Notes under the pieces: model-generated | What the model was told of the DNA's origin: nothing | The model's input: the letters and a program-made list of their open reading frames with translations, nothing else | Databases searched by the model: none | Source: Pseudomonas putida | GTDB taxonomy: Bacteria > Pseudomonadota > Gammaproteobacteria > Pseudomonadales > Pseudomonadaceae | DNA length: 64,000 nt | Reading direction: 5' to 3' | NCBI RefSeq assembly: GCF_001976065.1 | Contig: NZ_MNAH01000003.1 | Span: 716,589-780,588, forward strand | Translations under genes and position numbers: made by a program | Part shown: piece by piece, positions 9,243 through 17,369 of the stretch | Layout: every line of letters starts with the position of its first letter | How positions within the stretch are numbered: the stretch's first letter is position 1

Positions 9243-9322
9243 AAAAAGATCGCAACCTTCTACAGCTCCAACAGAGGATTGATGTACACCCTGTAGAAGC
9301 TGCCGAAGGTTGCGATCTTTTT
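9243..9322. repeat. Long inverted repeat of the AAAGATCGCAACCTTC family
   Basis: AAAAAGATCGCAACCTTC (9243-9260) and its exact 18-base complement (9305-9322) flank about 44 bases. The repeat ends four bases before the stop of the DUF481 gene and may serve as a terminator for it. Relatives occur at 15298 and 51381. Confidence 0.85.
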
Positions 9323-9326
9323 GCGT

Positions 9327-10334
9327 TTACCAGGTCACGCCAAATCCGGCCGTGTATCGGGTCTTGTCCAGGTCAGCATCATCGGTGCCGTCGATAATGT
9401 CCCGCTCAGCCTTGAGGTTCAGCGATGCCCAGTCTGTCACCTTGTAACGCAAGCCCATCTCGGCATCCAACGCGTATTCGGCCACGCCCGACAACGGCTT
9501 GCCCACCTCGCCATTGGTGAAGAATTCGACTTTCTTGCCAATCAGGTAACGGTTGTAGTCCCACTTCATCGCGACAGAATAGAAGTTCTCTTTGCTGCCA
9601 TCGCTGAATTGATAATCCGTGCGGTTGACCAGCGAGCCCAGGGAGAATGCCCCCAGCTCGTTATCCCAGAACTGATAACCAGGACCGGTGCCGACAGTAC
9701 GCTGACGGGAAAGGTCTTCGACCTTGTCACGCTTGTACACCAGGCGACCTTGCCAGAACCATTTTTCCGTCAGAAAGCGATCGAGGGAGTACTCTGCGCG
9801 CCAATTATCCGTAGTGACCACGTCATCCTGGAATTCGCGGTTGTACTCGCCTTCTGCAGTATGCCGCCACCGACCATGGCGTGCCGTAGTCTTGAAATCG
9901 ATGTCGTAATCGTCGGTATCCTTGTCAGCCCGCTGATAATCGAGCGCCGCATCGATATTGCCTTTCCACACCAGGTCTTCGACCACCGGCTTGGGCTTGA
10001 GGATTTGCTGGACACTCGCCAGCTCGACCGTCTTGGGCGCCTCACCGTTTTCCAGGGTGACCTTGCCATCCTCTGCCGTATGCAGCGACTTGGCCTTCTC
10101 GCCGGTGTAGGCGTCCTGCTTGACCAGCAACTCCTGATCGCTTTCCAGGGTCTTGACCTGCTTCCAGTCGATCGGGACCGCCCCCGCATATTCAGTCTGG
10201 ACCAGCAACTTGCCGCCATCGAACAGGATGATCTTGCCGCTCAGCTTGTCACCGTTCTTCAACCAGACGGTATCTGCGAGCAAGGGAGTGGAGGCACTGA
10301 CAACAGCGAGGCATAGCAACGTTCTGGACAACAT
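9327..10334 (-). CDS. DUF481 family outer-membrane protein (YdiY-like)
   Basis: A 335-residue exported protein. The N terminus MLSRTLLCLAVVSASTPLLA is a signal peptide ending at LLA-DT. Residues 20-110 form a small beta domain with repeated WLKNGDKLSGKI and GAVPIDWKQVKTLES units. The rest is DUF481, a predicted 12-strand beta barrel with alternating hydrophobic strands, and the chain ends in a barrel-type strand closing with Trp (FGVTW). It is likely salt- or stress-related outer membrane material by analogy with YdiY, but the role is unknown. ATG at 10334 is preferred; a TTG two codons earlier is also open. The ribosome-binding site is weak. Confidence 0.85.
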   Translation of the reverse strand: MLSRTLLCLAVVSASTPLLADTVWLKNGDKLSGKIILFDGGKLLVQTEYAGAVPIDWKQVKTLESDQELLVKQDAYTGEKAKSLHTAEDGKVTLENGEAPKTVELASVQQILKPKPVVEDLVWKGNIDAALDYQRADKDTDDYDIDFKTTARHGRWRHTAEGEYNREFQDDVVTTDNWRAEYSLDRFLTEKWFWQGRLVYKRDKVEDLSRQRTVGTGPGYQFWDNELGAFSLGSLVNRTDYQFSDGSKENFYSVAMKWDYNRYLIGKKVEFFTNGEVGKPLSGVAEYALDAEMGLRYKVTDWASLNLKAERDIIDGTDDADLDKTRYTAGFGVTW

Positions 10335-10497
10335 AAGCAAATACAGGCTCAGGTTCGCGAAAAAAAGTCGGCATTATTCGCAGGAATAAGACCCTAGCAA
10401 GGACTGACCCGACTATTTCTAATGAGTTCATTTCTCAATTGGCGATCCAGCCTTTACTCTACAGACGGTACTGCGAACGACTTCAGGAACTGCGAAC

Positions 10498-10851
10498 GTG
10501 ATCGAGCCAACCGAACAACCCGACAGTGCCGCGCAAATCCGACGCACGGCGCTCTACCTGACACTCGCGCAAGTACCCGAAGGCAAGGTCGTGAGTTATG
10601 GTCAACTCGCCGAACTGGCGGGACTGGGACGCGCCGCTCGCTGGGTCGGCAGGACACTGAGCCAACTGCCCGGCGACAGCAAATTGCCCTGGCACCGCGT
10701 GCTCGGTGCCGGCGGGCGCCTGAGCCTGCCCGCAGGCAGTGCTTCCGGGGACGAACAACGTGCGCGATTGCGCATGGAGGGCATCAGTATCCAGAATAAT
10801 CGTGTTGATATTCAGCGCCATGGGTGGCGCCCGGTAGAGCACAGCGGTTAG
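10498..10851 (+). CDS. Alkyltransferase-like (ATL) DNA repair protein, MGMT family
   Basis: A 117-residue protein with only the DNA-binding/active-site domain of O6-alkylguanine alkyltransferases. The usual active-site PCHRV reads PWHRV at 64-68, so the methyl-accepting Cys is replaced by Trp. Family knowledge: such ATL proteins cannot remove alkyl groups but bind O6-alkylguanine and hand the lesion to nucleotide excision repair. The helix-turn-helix with VPEGKVVSYGQLAELAG and the Arg finger region WVGRTL are present. The start is GTG with AGGAA eight bases upstream. It stands between the DUF481 gene (divergent) and ampG (45 bases downstream, same strand). Confidence 0.92.
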   Translation: MIEPTEQPDSAAQIRRTALYLTLAQVPEGKVVSYGQLAELAGLGRAARWVGRTLSQLPGDSKLPWHRVLGAGGRLSLPAGSASGDEQRARLRMEGISIQNNRVDIQRHGWRPVEHSG

Positions 10852-10895
10852 AGTGCGCGCTTTGTTTCCGTATTTCTTGAGGCAGACTCCAGCCC

Positions 10896-12455
10896 ATGCC
10901 CCGTAAAACCTGGCGCGCCGCGCTTGCTGCCTATGCCAGCCCTTCGACGCTCGTACTGTTACTGCTGGGTTTCGCCGCCGGCCTGCCCTACATGCTGGTG
11001 TTCTCGACGCTTTCGGTCTGGTTGCGTGAAGCCGGTGTGGCGCGCGAAACCATCGGCTATGCGAGCCTGATCGGCCTGGCTTATGCCTTCAAATGGGTCT
11101 GGTCCCCCCTGCTCGACCAGTGGCGCCTTCCGCTGCTCGGCAAACTCGGCCGACGACGTTCCTGGCTGGTGCTGTCGCAAGGGCTGGTCATTCTCGGCCT
11201 GGTCGGCATGGGTTTTTGTGACCCGCAAAAGCATTTGTCCTGGCTGATCGCCATCGCGGTGGTCGTCGCGTTCGCCTCGGCAACCCAAGACATTGCGGTG
11301 GACGCCTACCGCCTGGAAATCGCCGACGACAGTCGCCAGGCGGCGCTTGCCGCCAGTTATATGTCTGGCTACCGCATCGCGGCACTGCTGGCCACGGCCG
11401 GCGCACTGTTCTTTGCCGAGGGCTTCGGCTCCACCGGGTTCAACTACAAGCATTCGGCATGGGCCGGCACTTACCTGTTGTTCGGTGCCCTGATGGTCCC
11501 GGCGCTGCTTACCTCTTTCGTCATGCGCGAACCTTCGGTACCCCTGCGTACGCAACTGCAGGCCGGACGCTACAGTTTTGCGCATCAACTGGCTTCGGTG
11601 TTCGTCCTGATCGTGCTACTGGTCTCCGTACCAGCGATGTTTACCCAGCTCTACAACACCGACTTCGCCAGCGTGCTGTTCGAAGGCGTGAGCCTGCTCG
11701 ACCTGCTGCTTGAAGACCGCGCGTTCCTGCGCGCGATCCTCTACACCACGCTCACTGCCCTGTGCCTCTCGGCCATCGGGCGCCGGGGGTTGGCGCCGGT
11801 GCTGACGCCGGTCAACGACTTCATCCTGCGCTATCGCTGGCAAGCGCTACTGCTGCTGGGGCTGATCGCGACCTACCGGATGTCCGATACGGTCATGGGC
11901 GTCATGGCCAACGTGTTCTACATCGACCAGGGTTTCACCAAGGATCAGATCGCCAGCGTCAGCAAGATCTTTGGCCTGATCATGACCCTGGTAGGCGCCG
12001 GCATGGGCGGCCTGTTGATCGTGCGCTTTGGCATCCTGCCAATCCTGTTCATTGGCGGCGTAGCGTCGGCGGGCACCAATATATTGTTCCTGATGCTCGC
12101 TGACATGGGCGCCAACCTGAACATGCTGATCCTCACCATTTCCCTGGACAACTTCAGTTCGGGCCTGGCGACCTCGGCGTTCGTCGCCTACCTGTCGAGC
12201 CTGACCAACCTCAAGTTCTCCGCCACCCAATACGCCCTGCTCAGCTCGATCATGCTCTTGCTGCCGCGCCTCATCGGCGGTTATTCAGGCGTCATGGTCG
12301 AGAAATTCGGTTACCACAACTTCTTCCTGATCACCGCCCTGCTGGGGGTTCCGACGCTGCTGCTGATCGCCCTGCACTGGTTCCAGGAGAACCGTCGCGC
12401 AGGTCCTACACCGACGCCGGAACCGGTTCCGACCCAGGTTGTGGAAGAATCCTAG
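10896..12455 (+). CDS. ampG: AmpG-type muropeptide MFS transporter
   Basis: A 519-residue inner-membrane protein with 12-14 hydrophobic segments. It carries the AmpG signature in the first loops: GFAAGLPYMLVFSTLSVWLREAGV and WSPLLDQWRLPLLGKLGRRRSW. Family knowledge: AmpG imports GlcNAc-anhydroMurNAc peptides released in cell-wall turnover and so feeds peptidoglycan recycling and, through AmpR, beta-lactamase control. The C-terminal tail is proline-rich (PTPTPEPVPTQ). Pseudomonads carry two AmpG-like paralogues, so which one this is remains open. It follows the ATL gene closely and precedes proS by 142 bases. Confidence 0.82.
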   Translation: MPRKTWRAALAAYASPSTLVLLLLGFAAGLPYMLVFSTLSVWLREAGVARETIGYASLIGLAYAFKWVWSPLLDQWRLPLLGKLGRRRSWLVLSQGLVILGLVGMGFCDPQKHLSWLIAIAVVVAFASATQDIAVDAYRLEIADDSRQAALAASYMSGYRIAALLATAGALFFAEGFGSTGFNYKHSAWAGTYLLFGALMVPALLTSFVMREPSVPLRTQLQAGRYSFAHQLASVFVLIVLLVSVPAMFTQLYNTDFASVLFEGVSLLDLLLEDRAFLRAILYTTLTALCLSAIGRRGLAPVLTPVNDFILRYRWQALLLLGLIATYRMSDTVMGVMANVFYIDQGFTKDQIASVSKIFGLIMTLVGAGMGGLLIVRFGILPILFIGGVASAGTNILFLMLADMGANLNMLILTISLDNFSSGLATSAFVAYLSSLTNLKFSATQYALLSSIMLLLPRLIGGYSGVMVEKFGYHNFFLITALLGVPTLLLIALHWFQENRRAGPTPTPEPVPTQVVEES

Positions 12456-12478
12456 GAAACAATCGCAGAAATCCTACA

Positions 12479-12502
12479 GAGGACGGAGGCAATTCCGTCC
12501 TC
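12479..12502. other. Perfect hairpin in the ampG-proS gap
   Basis: GAGGACGGA pairs with TCCGTCCTC around a 6-base loop. There is no T-run behind it; it may be a weak terminator or an mRNA-end stabiliser of ampG. Confidence 0.45.
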
Positions 12503-12597
12503 CTGCCACCGCACCGACCGCACGCCTGTACGCCAGCGGAACTCGCCCGTACAATGCTCCGTCATTTCTCGTCATCAGCAATCGATAACGGCCAACC

Positions 12598-14313
12598 ATG
12601 CGCACCAGTCAATTTTTGCTTGCCACACAGAAAGAAACGCCTTCCGACGCGGTCGTGATCAGCCATCAGCTGATGCTGCGCGCCGGCATGATCCGCAAAC
12701 TCGCCTCGGGCCTGTACACCTGGCTGCCGATGGGCTTGCGAGTGATGCGCAAGGTCGAAGCCGTCGTTCGCGAAGAAATGAATGCCGCCGGTTCGCTGGA
12801 AGTGTTGATGCCAAGCACTCAACCGGCTGAGCTGTGGCAGGAATCAGGGCGCTGGGAAGAGTACGGCCCTGAATTGCTGCGCTTCAAGGATCGCCACGGT
12901 CGCGACTTCTGCGCCGGCCCGACCCATGAAGAAGTCATCACCGACCTGATGCGCAACGAATTGAGCAGCTACAAGCAGCTGCCGATCAACCTGTATCAGA
13001 TCCAGACCAAATTCCGTGATGAGATCCGTCCACGCTTCGGTTTGATGCGCGGCCGCGAATTCATCATGAAGGACGCCTATTCGTTCCACGCTGACCAGCC
13101 TTCGCTGCAGGTTACGTACGACCGCATGCACCAGGCGTACTGCAATGTGTTCACCCGCCTGGGCCTGAAGTTCCGCCCTGTAGAAGCCGACAACGGCTCC
13201 ATCGGCGGCGCCGGTTCCCACGAGTTCCACGTGCTGGCCGAGTCCGGCGAAGACGATATCGTTTTCAGCAACGGTTCCGACTACGCGGCGAACATCGAGA
13301 AGGCCGAAGCCGTGCCACGCGAGACCTCGCGCGCGGCGCCGACCGAAGAACTGCGTCTGGTCGACACCCCGAACGCCAAGACCATTGCGCAACTGGTCGA
13401 AGGCTTCAACCTGCCGATCGAAAAGACCATCAAGACCCTGATCGTGCATGCCGAGGAAGAAGGCAAGTTGATCGCCCTGATCATCCGTGGCGACCACGAA
13501 CTCAACGAAATCAAGGCGGCGAACCAGCCAGGCGTGGCCAGCCCGCTGGTCATGGCCAGCGATGCCGAGCTGCGTGACGCCATTGGCGCCGGCGCCGGCT
13601 CCCTGGGCCCGTTGAACCTGCCACTGCCAATCATCATCGACCGTTCCGTCGAGCTGATGAGTGACTTCGGCATCGGTGCCAACATCGACGACAAGCACTA
13701 CTTCGGCGTGAACTGGGAGCGCGACCTGCCAGTACCGACCGTGGCCGACCTGCGTAACGTGGTCACCGGCGACCCTAGCCCCGACGGCAAGGGCACCCTG
13801 GAAATCAAGCGCGGCATCGAAGTCGGGCACATCTTCCAGCTGGGCAACAAGTACAGCAAGGCGATGAAGTGCGAAGTGCTGGGCGAGAACGGCAAGCCGG
13901 TGACCCTGGAAATGGGCTGCTATGGCATCGGCGTCTCCCGCGTGGTCGCGGCTGCCATCGAGCAGAACAACGACGACAAAGGCATCATCTGGAGCGACAC
14001 CCTGGCCCCCTTCCAGGTTGCCCTGGTGCCACTGCGCTACGAAACCGAACTGGTTCGCGAAGCCACCGACAAGCTGTATGCCGAACTGACTGCTGCCGGC
14101 TTCGAAGTACTGCTGGATGACCGCGACAAGAAAACCAGCCCGGGCATCAAGTTCGCGGACATGGAGCTGATCGGCATTCCTCACCGGATCGTGGTCAGCG
14201 ACCGCGGCCTCGCCGAAGGCAACCTGGAATACAAGAGCCGTACCGAGGCCGAGCCGCAAGCGCTGCCCGTCGCTGACGTACTGCCTTTCCTTCAGGCCCG
14301 TATCCGCCGCTGA
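12598..14313 (+). CDS. proS: Prolyl-tRNA synthetase
   Basis: A 571-residue class II aminoacyl-tRNA synthetase of the bacterial type, charging tRNA-Pro. Class II motif 2 is seen in [24 protein letters not shown] and motif 3 in [12 protein letters not shown]. Between them, residues about 225-405 form the INS editing domain that hydrolyses Ala-tRNA-Pro, with the catalytic Lys in IEKTIKTL. The anticodon-binding domain lies at the C terminus. Length and all motifs are normal. A lipoprotein gene follows 17 bases later and is probably co-transcribed. Confidence 0.98.
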   Translation: MRTSQFLLATQKETPSDAVVISHQLMLRAGMIRKLASGLYTWLPMGLRVMRKVEAVVREEMNAAGSLEVLMPSTQPAELWQESGRWEEYGPELLRFKDRHGRDFCAGPTHEEVITDLMRNELSSYKQLPINLYQIQTKFRDEIRPRFGLMRGREFIMKDAYSFHADQPSLQVTYDRMHQAYCNVFTRLGLKFRPVEADNGSIGGAGSHEFHVLAESGEDDIVFSNGSDYAANIEKAEAVPRETSRAAPTEELRLVDTPNAKTIAQLVEGFNLPIEKTIKTLIVHAEEEGKLIALIIRGDHELNEIKAANQPGVASPLVMASDAELRDAIGAGAGSLGPLNLPLPIIIDRSVELMSDFGIGANIDDKHYFGVNWERDLPVPTVADLRNVVTGDPSPDGKGTLEIKRGIEVGHIFQLGNKYSKAMKCEVLGENGKPVTLEMGCYGIGVSRVVAAAIEQNNDDKGIIWSDTLAPFQVALVPLRYETELVREATDKLYAELTAAGFEVLLDDRDKKTSPGIKFADMELIGIPHRIVVSDRGLAEGNLEYKSRTEAEPQALPVADVLPFLQARIRR

Positions 14314-14330
14314 AACCAGATAGAGACGTC

Positions 14331-15287
14331 ATGTTCAAGCGAAACACCTTAGGCCTCGGTGGTGCCGCCCTGTGCGGCACCCTGCTGGTCAGCGGCTGTG
14401 CCAACCACATGTCACAACGCAGCGAGCACGAGGAACGAGTCGAGCGAAAACTGCTCGACCATAGCCTGCAGATCGATGTTGGCGAGCCCAAGGTGCTTGA
14501 GCTGCCGCAACGTCGGGTGAAAATCCACGAGCAGAAGACTTTTGAAGTCACCGAGTTCGAGGTCACCCGCCATTACGATCGCTACACCCCGTACCAACCC
14601 TGGCGGGAGGTCTACGAGATCCCGCTGGGCGCGGTCGCGGTGGTGGCCGGTGTCGGCGCCAATGTGGCCAACGTGTTCGCCCTGGGCAATCTGCCGGACA
14701 GCATGACCAAGGACTGGTTCAGCTACGGCTTCGCCGGGCTCAACCCGTTCATGAACGTGCAGTCCCATGGACGCGCTCAGCAGAACCTGGCCGGTATCGA
14801 TGAAGTCCAGCTCGACAAGCGCACGGAGTATTCGAGCCTGCCCTGGAGCGAGCGCCCAGTCGAAGTCAAGGCCGGCAAGGAAACCTTCGAGCTGAGCACC
14901 GACAAGAATGGCGTATTGCGCCTGAACCTGCTGGACAGCCCGTTCGCCGAACATGACCTCAATCACCTGACCAAGCTGCAGATCAACGTCCAGGACGCCA
15001 AGGACGAAGTGCACAGCGATTCGTCGCTGGCGCTGAGCAGCACCTTGCGCGGCAAGTTGCTCGAAGCCCATGGGTTGATTTACGACGACCTGGAAGATGA
15101 CGAAGTGAGCCAGTGGGTTCACCGAGTCAAGCGCCTGTCGGAGCTGGGTCTGGAAGAAGAAGCCACCGAACTGGAACAGAGCCTGATCGAACTGACCCGC
15201 AACGACCCCGAGTTGCAGGCCGAATTCCTCAAATCCCTGACCAAGGATGCCGGGCGACTCGTGGCGGCGGATCCCCGTCCGAACTGA
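14331..15287 (+). CDS. Conserved Pseudomonas lipoprotein downstream of proS
   Basis: A 318-residue predicted lipoprotein. The signal peptide ends in LLVSGC with the lipidated Cys at 23; the next residues (ANHM) carry no Asp at +2, so outer-membrane sorting is expected. The middle contains a hydrophobic glycine/alanine-rich stretch (IPLGAVAVVAGVGANVANVFALG) that could be a second membrane contact. The C terminus is helical and acidic. I recognise it only as the gene that follows proS in pseudomonads; the function is unknown. It starts 17 bases after proS. Confidence 0.8.
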   Translation: MFKRNTLGLGGAALCGTLLVSGCANHMSQRSEHEERVERKLLDHSLQIDVGEPKVLELPQRRVKIHEQKTFEVTEFEVTRHYDRYTPYQPWREVYEIPLGAVAVVAGVGANVANVFALGNLPDSMTKDWFSYGFAGLNPFMNVQSHGRAQQNLAGIDEVQLDKRTEYSSLPWSERPVEVKAGKETFELSTDKNGVLRLNLLDSPFAEHDLNHLTKLQINVQDAKDEVHSDSSLALSSTLRGKLLEAHGLIYDDLEDDEVSQWVHRVKRLSELGLEEEATELEQSLIELTRNDPELQAEFLKSLTKDAGRLVAADPRPN

Positions 15288-15297
15288 GGCGCCTGTT

Positions 15298-15343
15298 AAA
15301 AGATCGCAGCCCCTGCAGGAGCTGCCGAAGGTTGCGATCTTTT
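15298..15343. repeat. AAAGATCGC-family inverted repeat, probable bidirectional terminator
   Basis: AAAAGATCGCA (15298-15308) is the exact complement of TGCGATCTTTT (15333-15343). It lies in the 61-base gap between two convergent genes (the lipoprotein gene and dinB), with A/T runs on both sides, so it can end transcripts from both. Confidence 0.85.
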
Positions 15344-15348
15344 GATTT

Positions 15349-16410
15349 TCAACGCTCAAACAATTCCATCTGCTCGAACCCGCCCCGCAAATCCTCCAGC
15401 CTGACCCCTACCCCCAACAACCGCACCGGTTTACCGCCTCGATTGAACGCCTGGGTCAGCAACAGCTGATAACTGCCCAGATCCCGCCCTGCCCCGGCCT
15501 GCTCTAGCGTGGTCTGGGTGAAATCATGGAACTTCACTTTGACGAAAGGTTTGCCCGGCCGATAGCTGCTGTCGATTCGTGCCATGCGACCGGCCAGGGT
15601 CTCCAGCAGCTCCGGCAATTTGTCCAGGCAACTGCGCAGATCCGGCAAGTCGACGTCGTAGGTGTTTTCGACACTGATGGACTGGCGGCGACTGTCGTTA
15701 TGCACCAGGCGATCATCGATCCCCCGGGCCAGGCTCCAGAGCCGCTCGCCAAAACTGCCGAATTCGCGCACCAGCGCCAGCTTGTTCCATTCGCGCAGTT
15801 GCGAGCAGTCGACGATGCCGAGCTTGCCCAGTCTCTCGGCGGTGACTTTACCGACCCCGTGCAGCTTGCTCACTGGCAAGCCACTGACAAACGCCTCGAC
15901 CTGACCCGGGGTAATGACAAACAACCCGTTGGGCTTTTTCCAGTCGCTGGCGATCTTGGCCAGGAACTTGTTGGGCGCCACCCCGGCGGAGACGGTGATG
16001 TGCAACTGATTAGAGACGCGTCGGCGTATGTCTTGGGCAATTCGCGTCGCACTGCCGCCAAAATGAGCGCTGTCCGACACATCGAGGTAGGCCTCATCCA
16101 GGGAAAGCGGCTCGATGATGTCGGTGTAATCGCGAAAGATCGTATGAATTTCCCTGGACGCTTCCCTATAGGCTTCCATGCGCGGCTTGACGATCGTCAG
16201 GTCCGGGCACAGCTTCAGGGCATGCCCGGAGGACATGGCTGAACGTACGCCATAGGCCCGCGCTTCATAATTGCAGGTGGCAATCACCCCACGTCGGTCC
16301 GCCGACCCGCCGACCGCCAAGGGTTTTCCTGCCAGGCGCGGGTCATCCCGCATCTCGATGGCGGCGTAGAAACAGTCACAATCGACGTGGATGATTTTTC
16401 GCTGGGTCAT
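15349..16410 (-). CDS. dinB: DNA polymerase IV
   Basis: A 353-residue Y-family translesion polymerase. The first catalytic block is IIHVDCDCFYAAIE and the second SLDEAYLDVS; the helix-hairpin-helix (VSKLHGVGKVTAERLGKLGI) and little-finger domain follow. The tail ends in QMELFER, a beta-clamp-binding motif. The start at 16410 (MTQRK) matches family length; a longer open frame upstream lacks homology. A LexA box lies 69 bases upstream of the start codon, so it is SOS-induced. It bypasses damaged template bases at the cost of fidelity. Confidence 0.96.
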   Translation of the reverse strand: MTQRKIIHVDCDCFYAAIEMRDDPRLAGKPLAVGGSADRRGVIATCNYEARAYGVRSAMSSGHALKLCPDLTIVKPRMEAYREASREIHTIFRDYTDIIEPLSLDEAYLDVSDSAHFGGSATRIAQDIRRRVSNQLHITVSAGVAPNKFLAKIASDWKKPNGLFVITPGQVEAFVSGLPVSKLHGVGKVTAERLGKLGIVDCSQLREWNKLALVREFGSFGERLWSLARGIDDRLVHNDSRRQSISVENTYDVDLPDLRSCLDKLPELLETLAGRMARIDSSYRPGKPFVKVKFHDFTQTTLEQAGAGRDLGSYQLLLTQAFNRGGKPVRLLGVGVRLEDLRGGFEQMELFER

Positions 16411-16478
16411 TTCAACGCGGTGTTCATGGTGTAGAAATAGCGTCACGCGGTGTAGGAAAAACAGTATCTCACTGACAA

Positions 16479-16494
16479 CTGTATATAGCACCAG
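16479..16494 (-). promoter_or_regulatory. LexA (SOS) box of dinB
   Basis: CTG-TATATAGCAC-CAG fits the CTG-N10-CAG LexA consensus with a TATATA core. It lies in the dinB promoter region, 69 bases before the start codon. Confidence 0.85.
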
Positions 16495-16668
16495 TACCTT
16501 GTTGGTTCTTTTTTACTCGTAGGAAACCTGTGAGAAATTTATTTTCTCAATCGAGAAGAGCCCCCCAATAGAGCCGCAGCCCTTGCCATGCCTGCCTCTC
16601 AGGCCTCCAGCACACCACCATCGGCAGCTAAGCGATTGAACAGGAACAGGTTTTATCAAAATAGCAGG

Positions 16669-16696
16669 TTGACACCCCGGCGTATTTCTATAGAAT
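16669..16696 (+). promoter_or_regulatory. Sigma-70 promoter of the first initiator tRNA
   Basis: TTGACA (16669-16674), a 16-base spacer and TAGAAT (16691-16696), twelve bases before the mature tRNA 5' end. The same promoter is repeated in front of the second copy. Confidence 0.88.
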
Positions 16697-16708
16697 TGCC
16701 AACACAGA

Positions 16709-16785
<77 letters not shown>

Positions 16786-16791
16786 AACATC

Positions 16792-16823
16792 AAAAAAGGC
16801 TACTCGAAAGAGTGGCCTTTTTT
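16792..16823 (+). terminator. Terminator of tRNA-fMet copy 1
   Basis: GGC-ACTC stem with GAAA loop, A-run before and six T after; the same sequence follows copy 2. Confidence 0.93.
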
Positions 16824-16974
16824 GTGCGTGTCAGTTTTTGTCGTCGGCCTGCCCAAGCCTCGCAGTGACTTGCAATACGCGGCAATGAGAAATCGTTTTG
16901 ATTCCACAACTTATGTCACCTCCCCCGTGCTTTGCGCTTTCTCACACTTATTTGACTCAATTGGGGATTAACGG

Positions 16975-17002
16975 TTGACACCCCGGCGATTCTCTATAGA
17001 AT
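16975..17002 (+). promoter_or_regulatory. Sigma-70 promoter of the second initiator tRNA
   Basis: TTGACA (16975-16980), a 16-base spacer and TAGAAT (16997-17002). The CCCCGGCG block after the -35 box is shared with the copy 1 promoter. Confidence 0.88.
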
Positions 17003-17015
17003 GCCGCCACACAGA

Positions 17016-17092
<77 letters not shown>

Positions 17093-17098
17093 AACATC

Positions 17099-17130
17099 AA
17101 AAAAGGCTACTCGAAAGAGTGGCCTTTTTT
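17099..17130 (+). terminator. Terminator of tRNA-fMet copy 2
   Basis: Same hairpin as after copy 1, AAAAAAGGC-ACTC-GAAA-GAGT-GCC, followed by six T. Confidence 0.93.
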
Positions 17131-17369
17131 GTATCTGTTGAAAAAGTCCTTTCGCAACAATGACCTGTCACTGTGCAGTGAGCCCTCCGGGTCACCGATT
17201 CGCTGGGTTCCGACTATGCTCAATCGCAGGATGAGCCCTCTACGACTGACGACGAACTGTCACCGGGACAGGGTGCCAGTCGTTAATATTTGTGATTATT
17301 TTTTTCTACAGGGATTGGTAACTTGGCTGGATACCCCCATCCTGTCGCGCACAATCCAAGAGGTGATTG

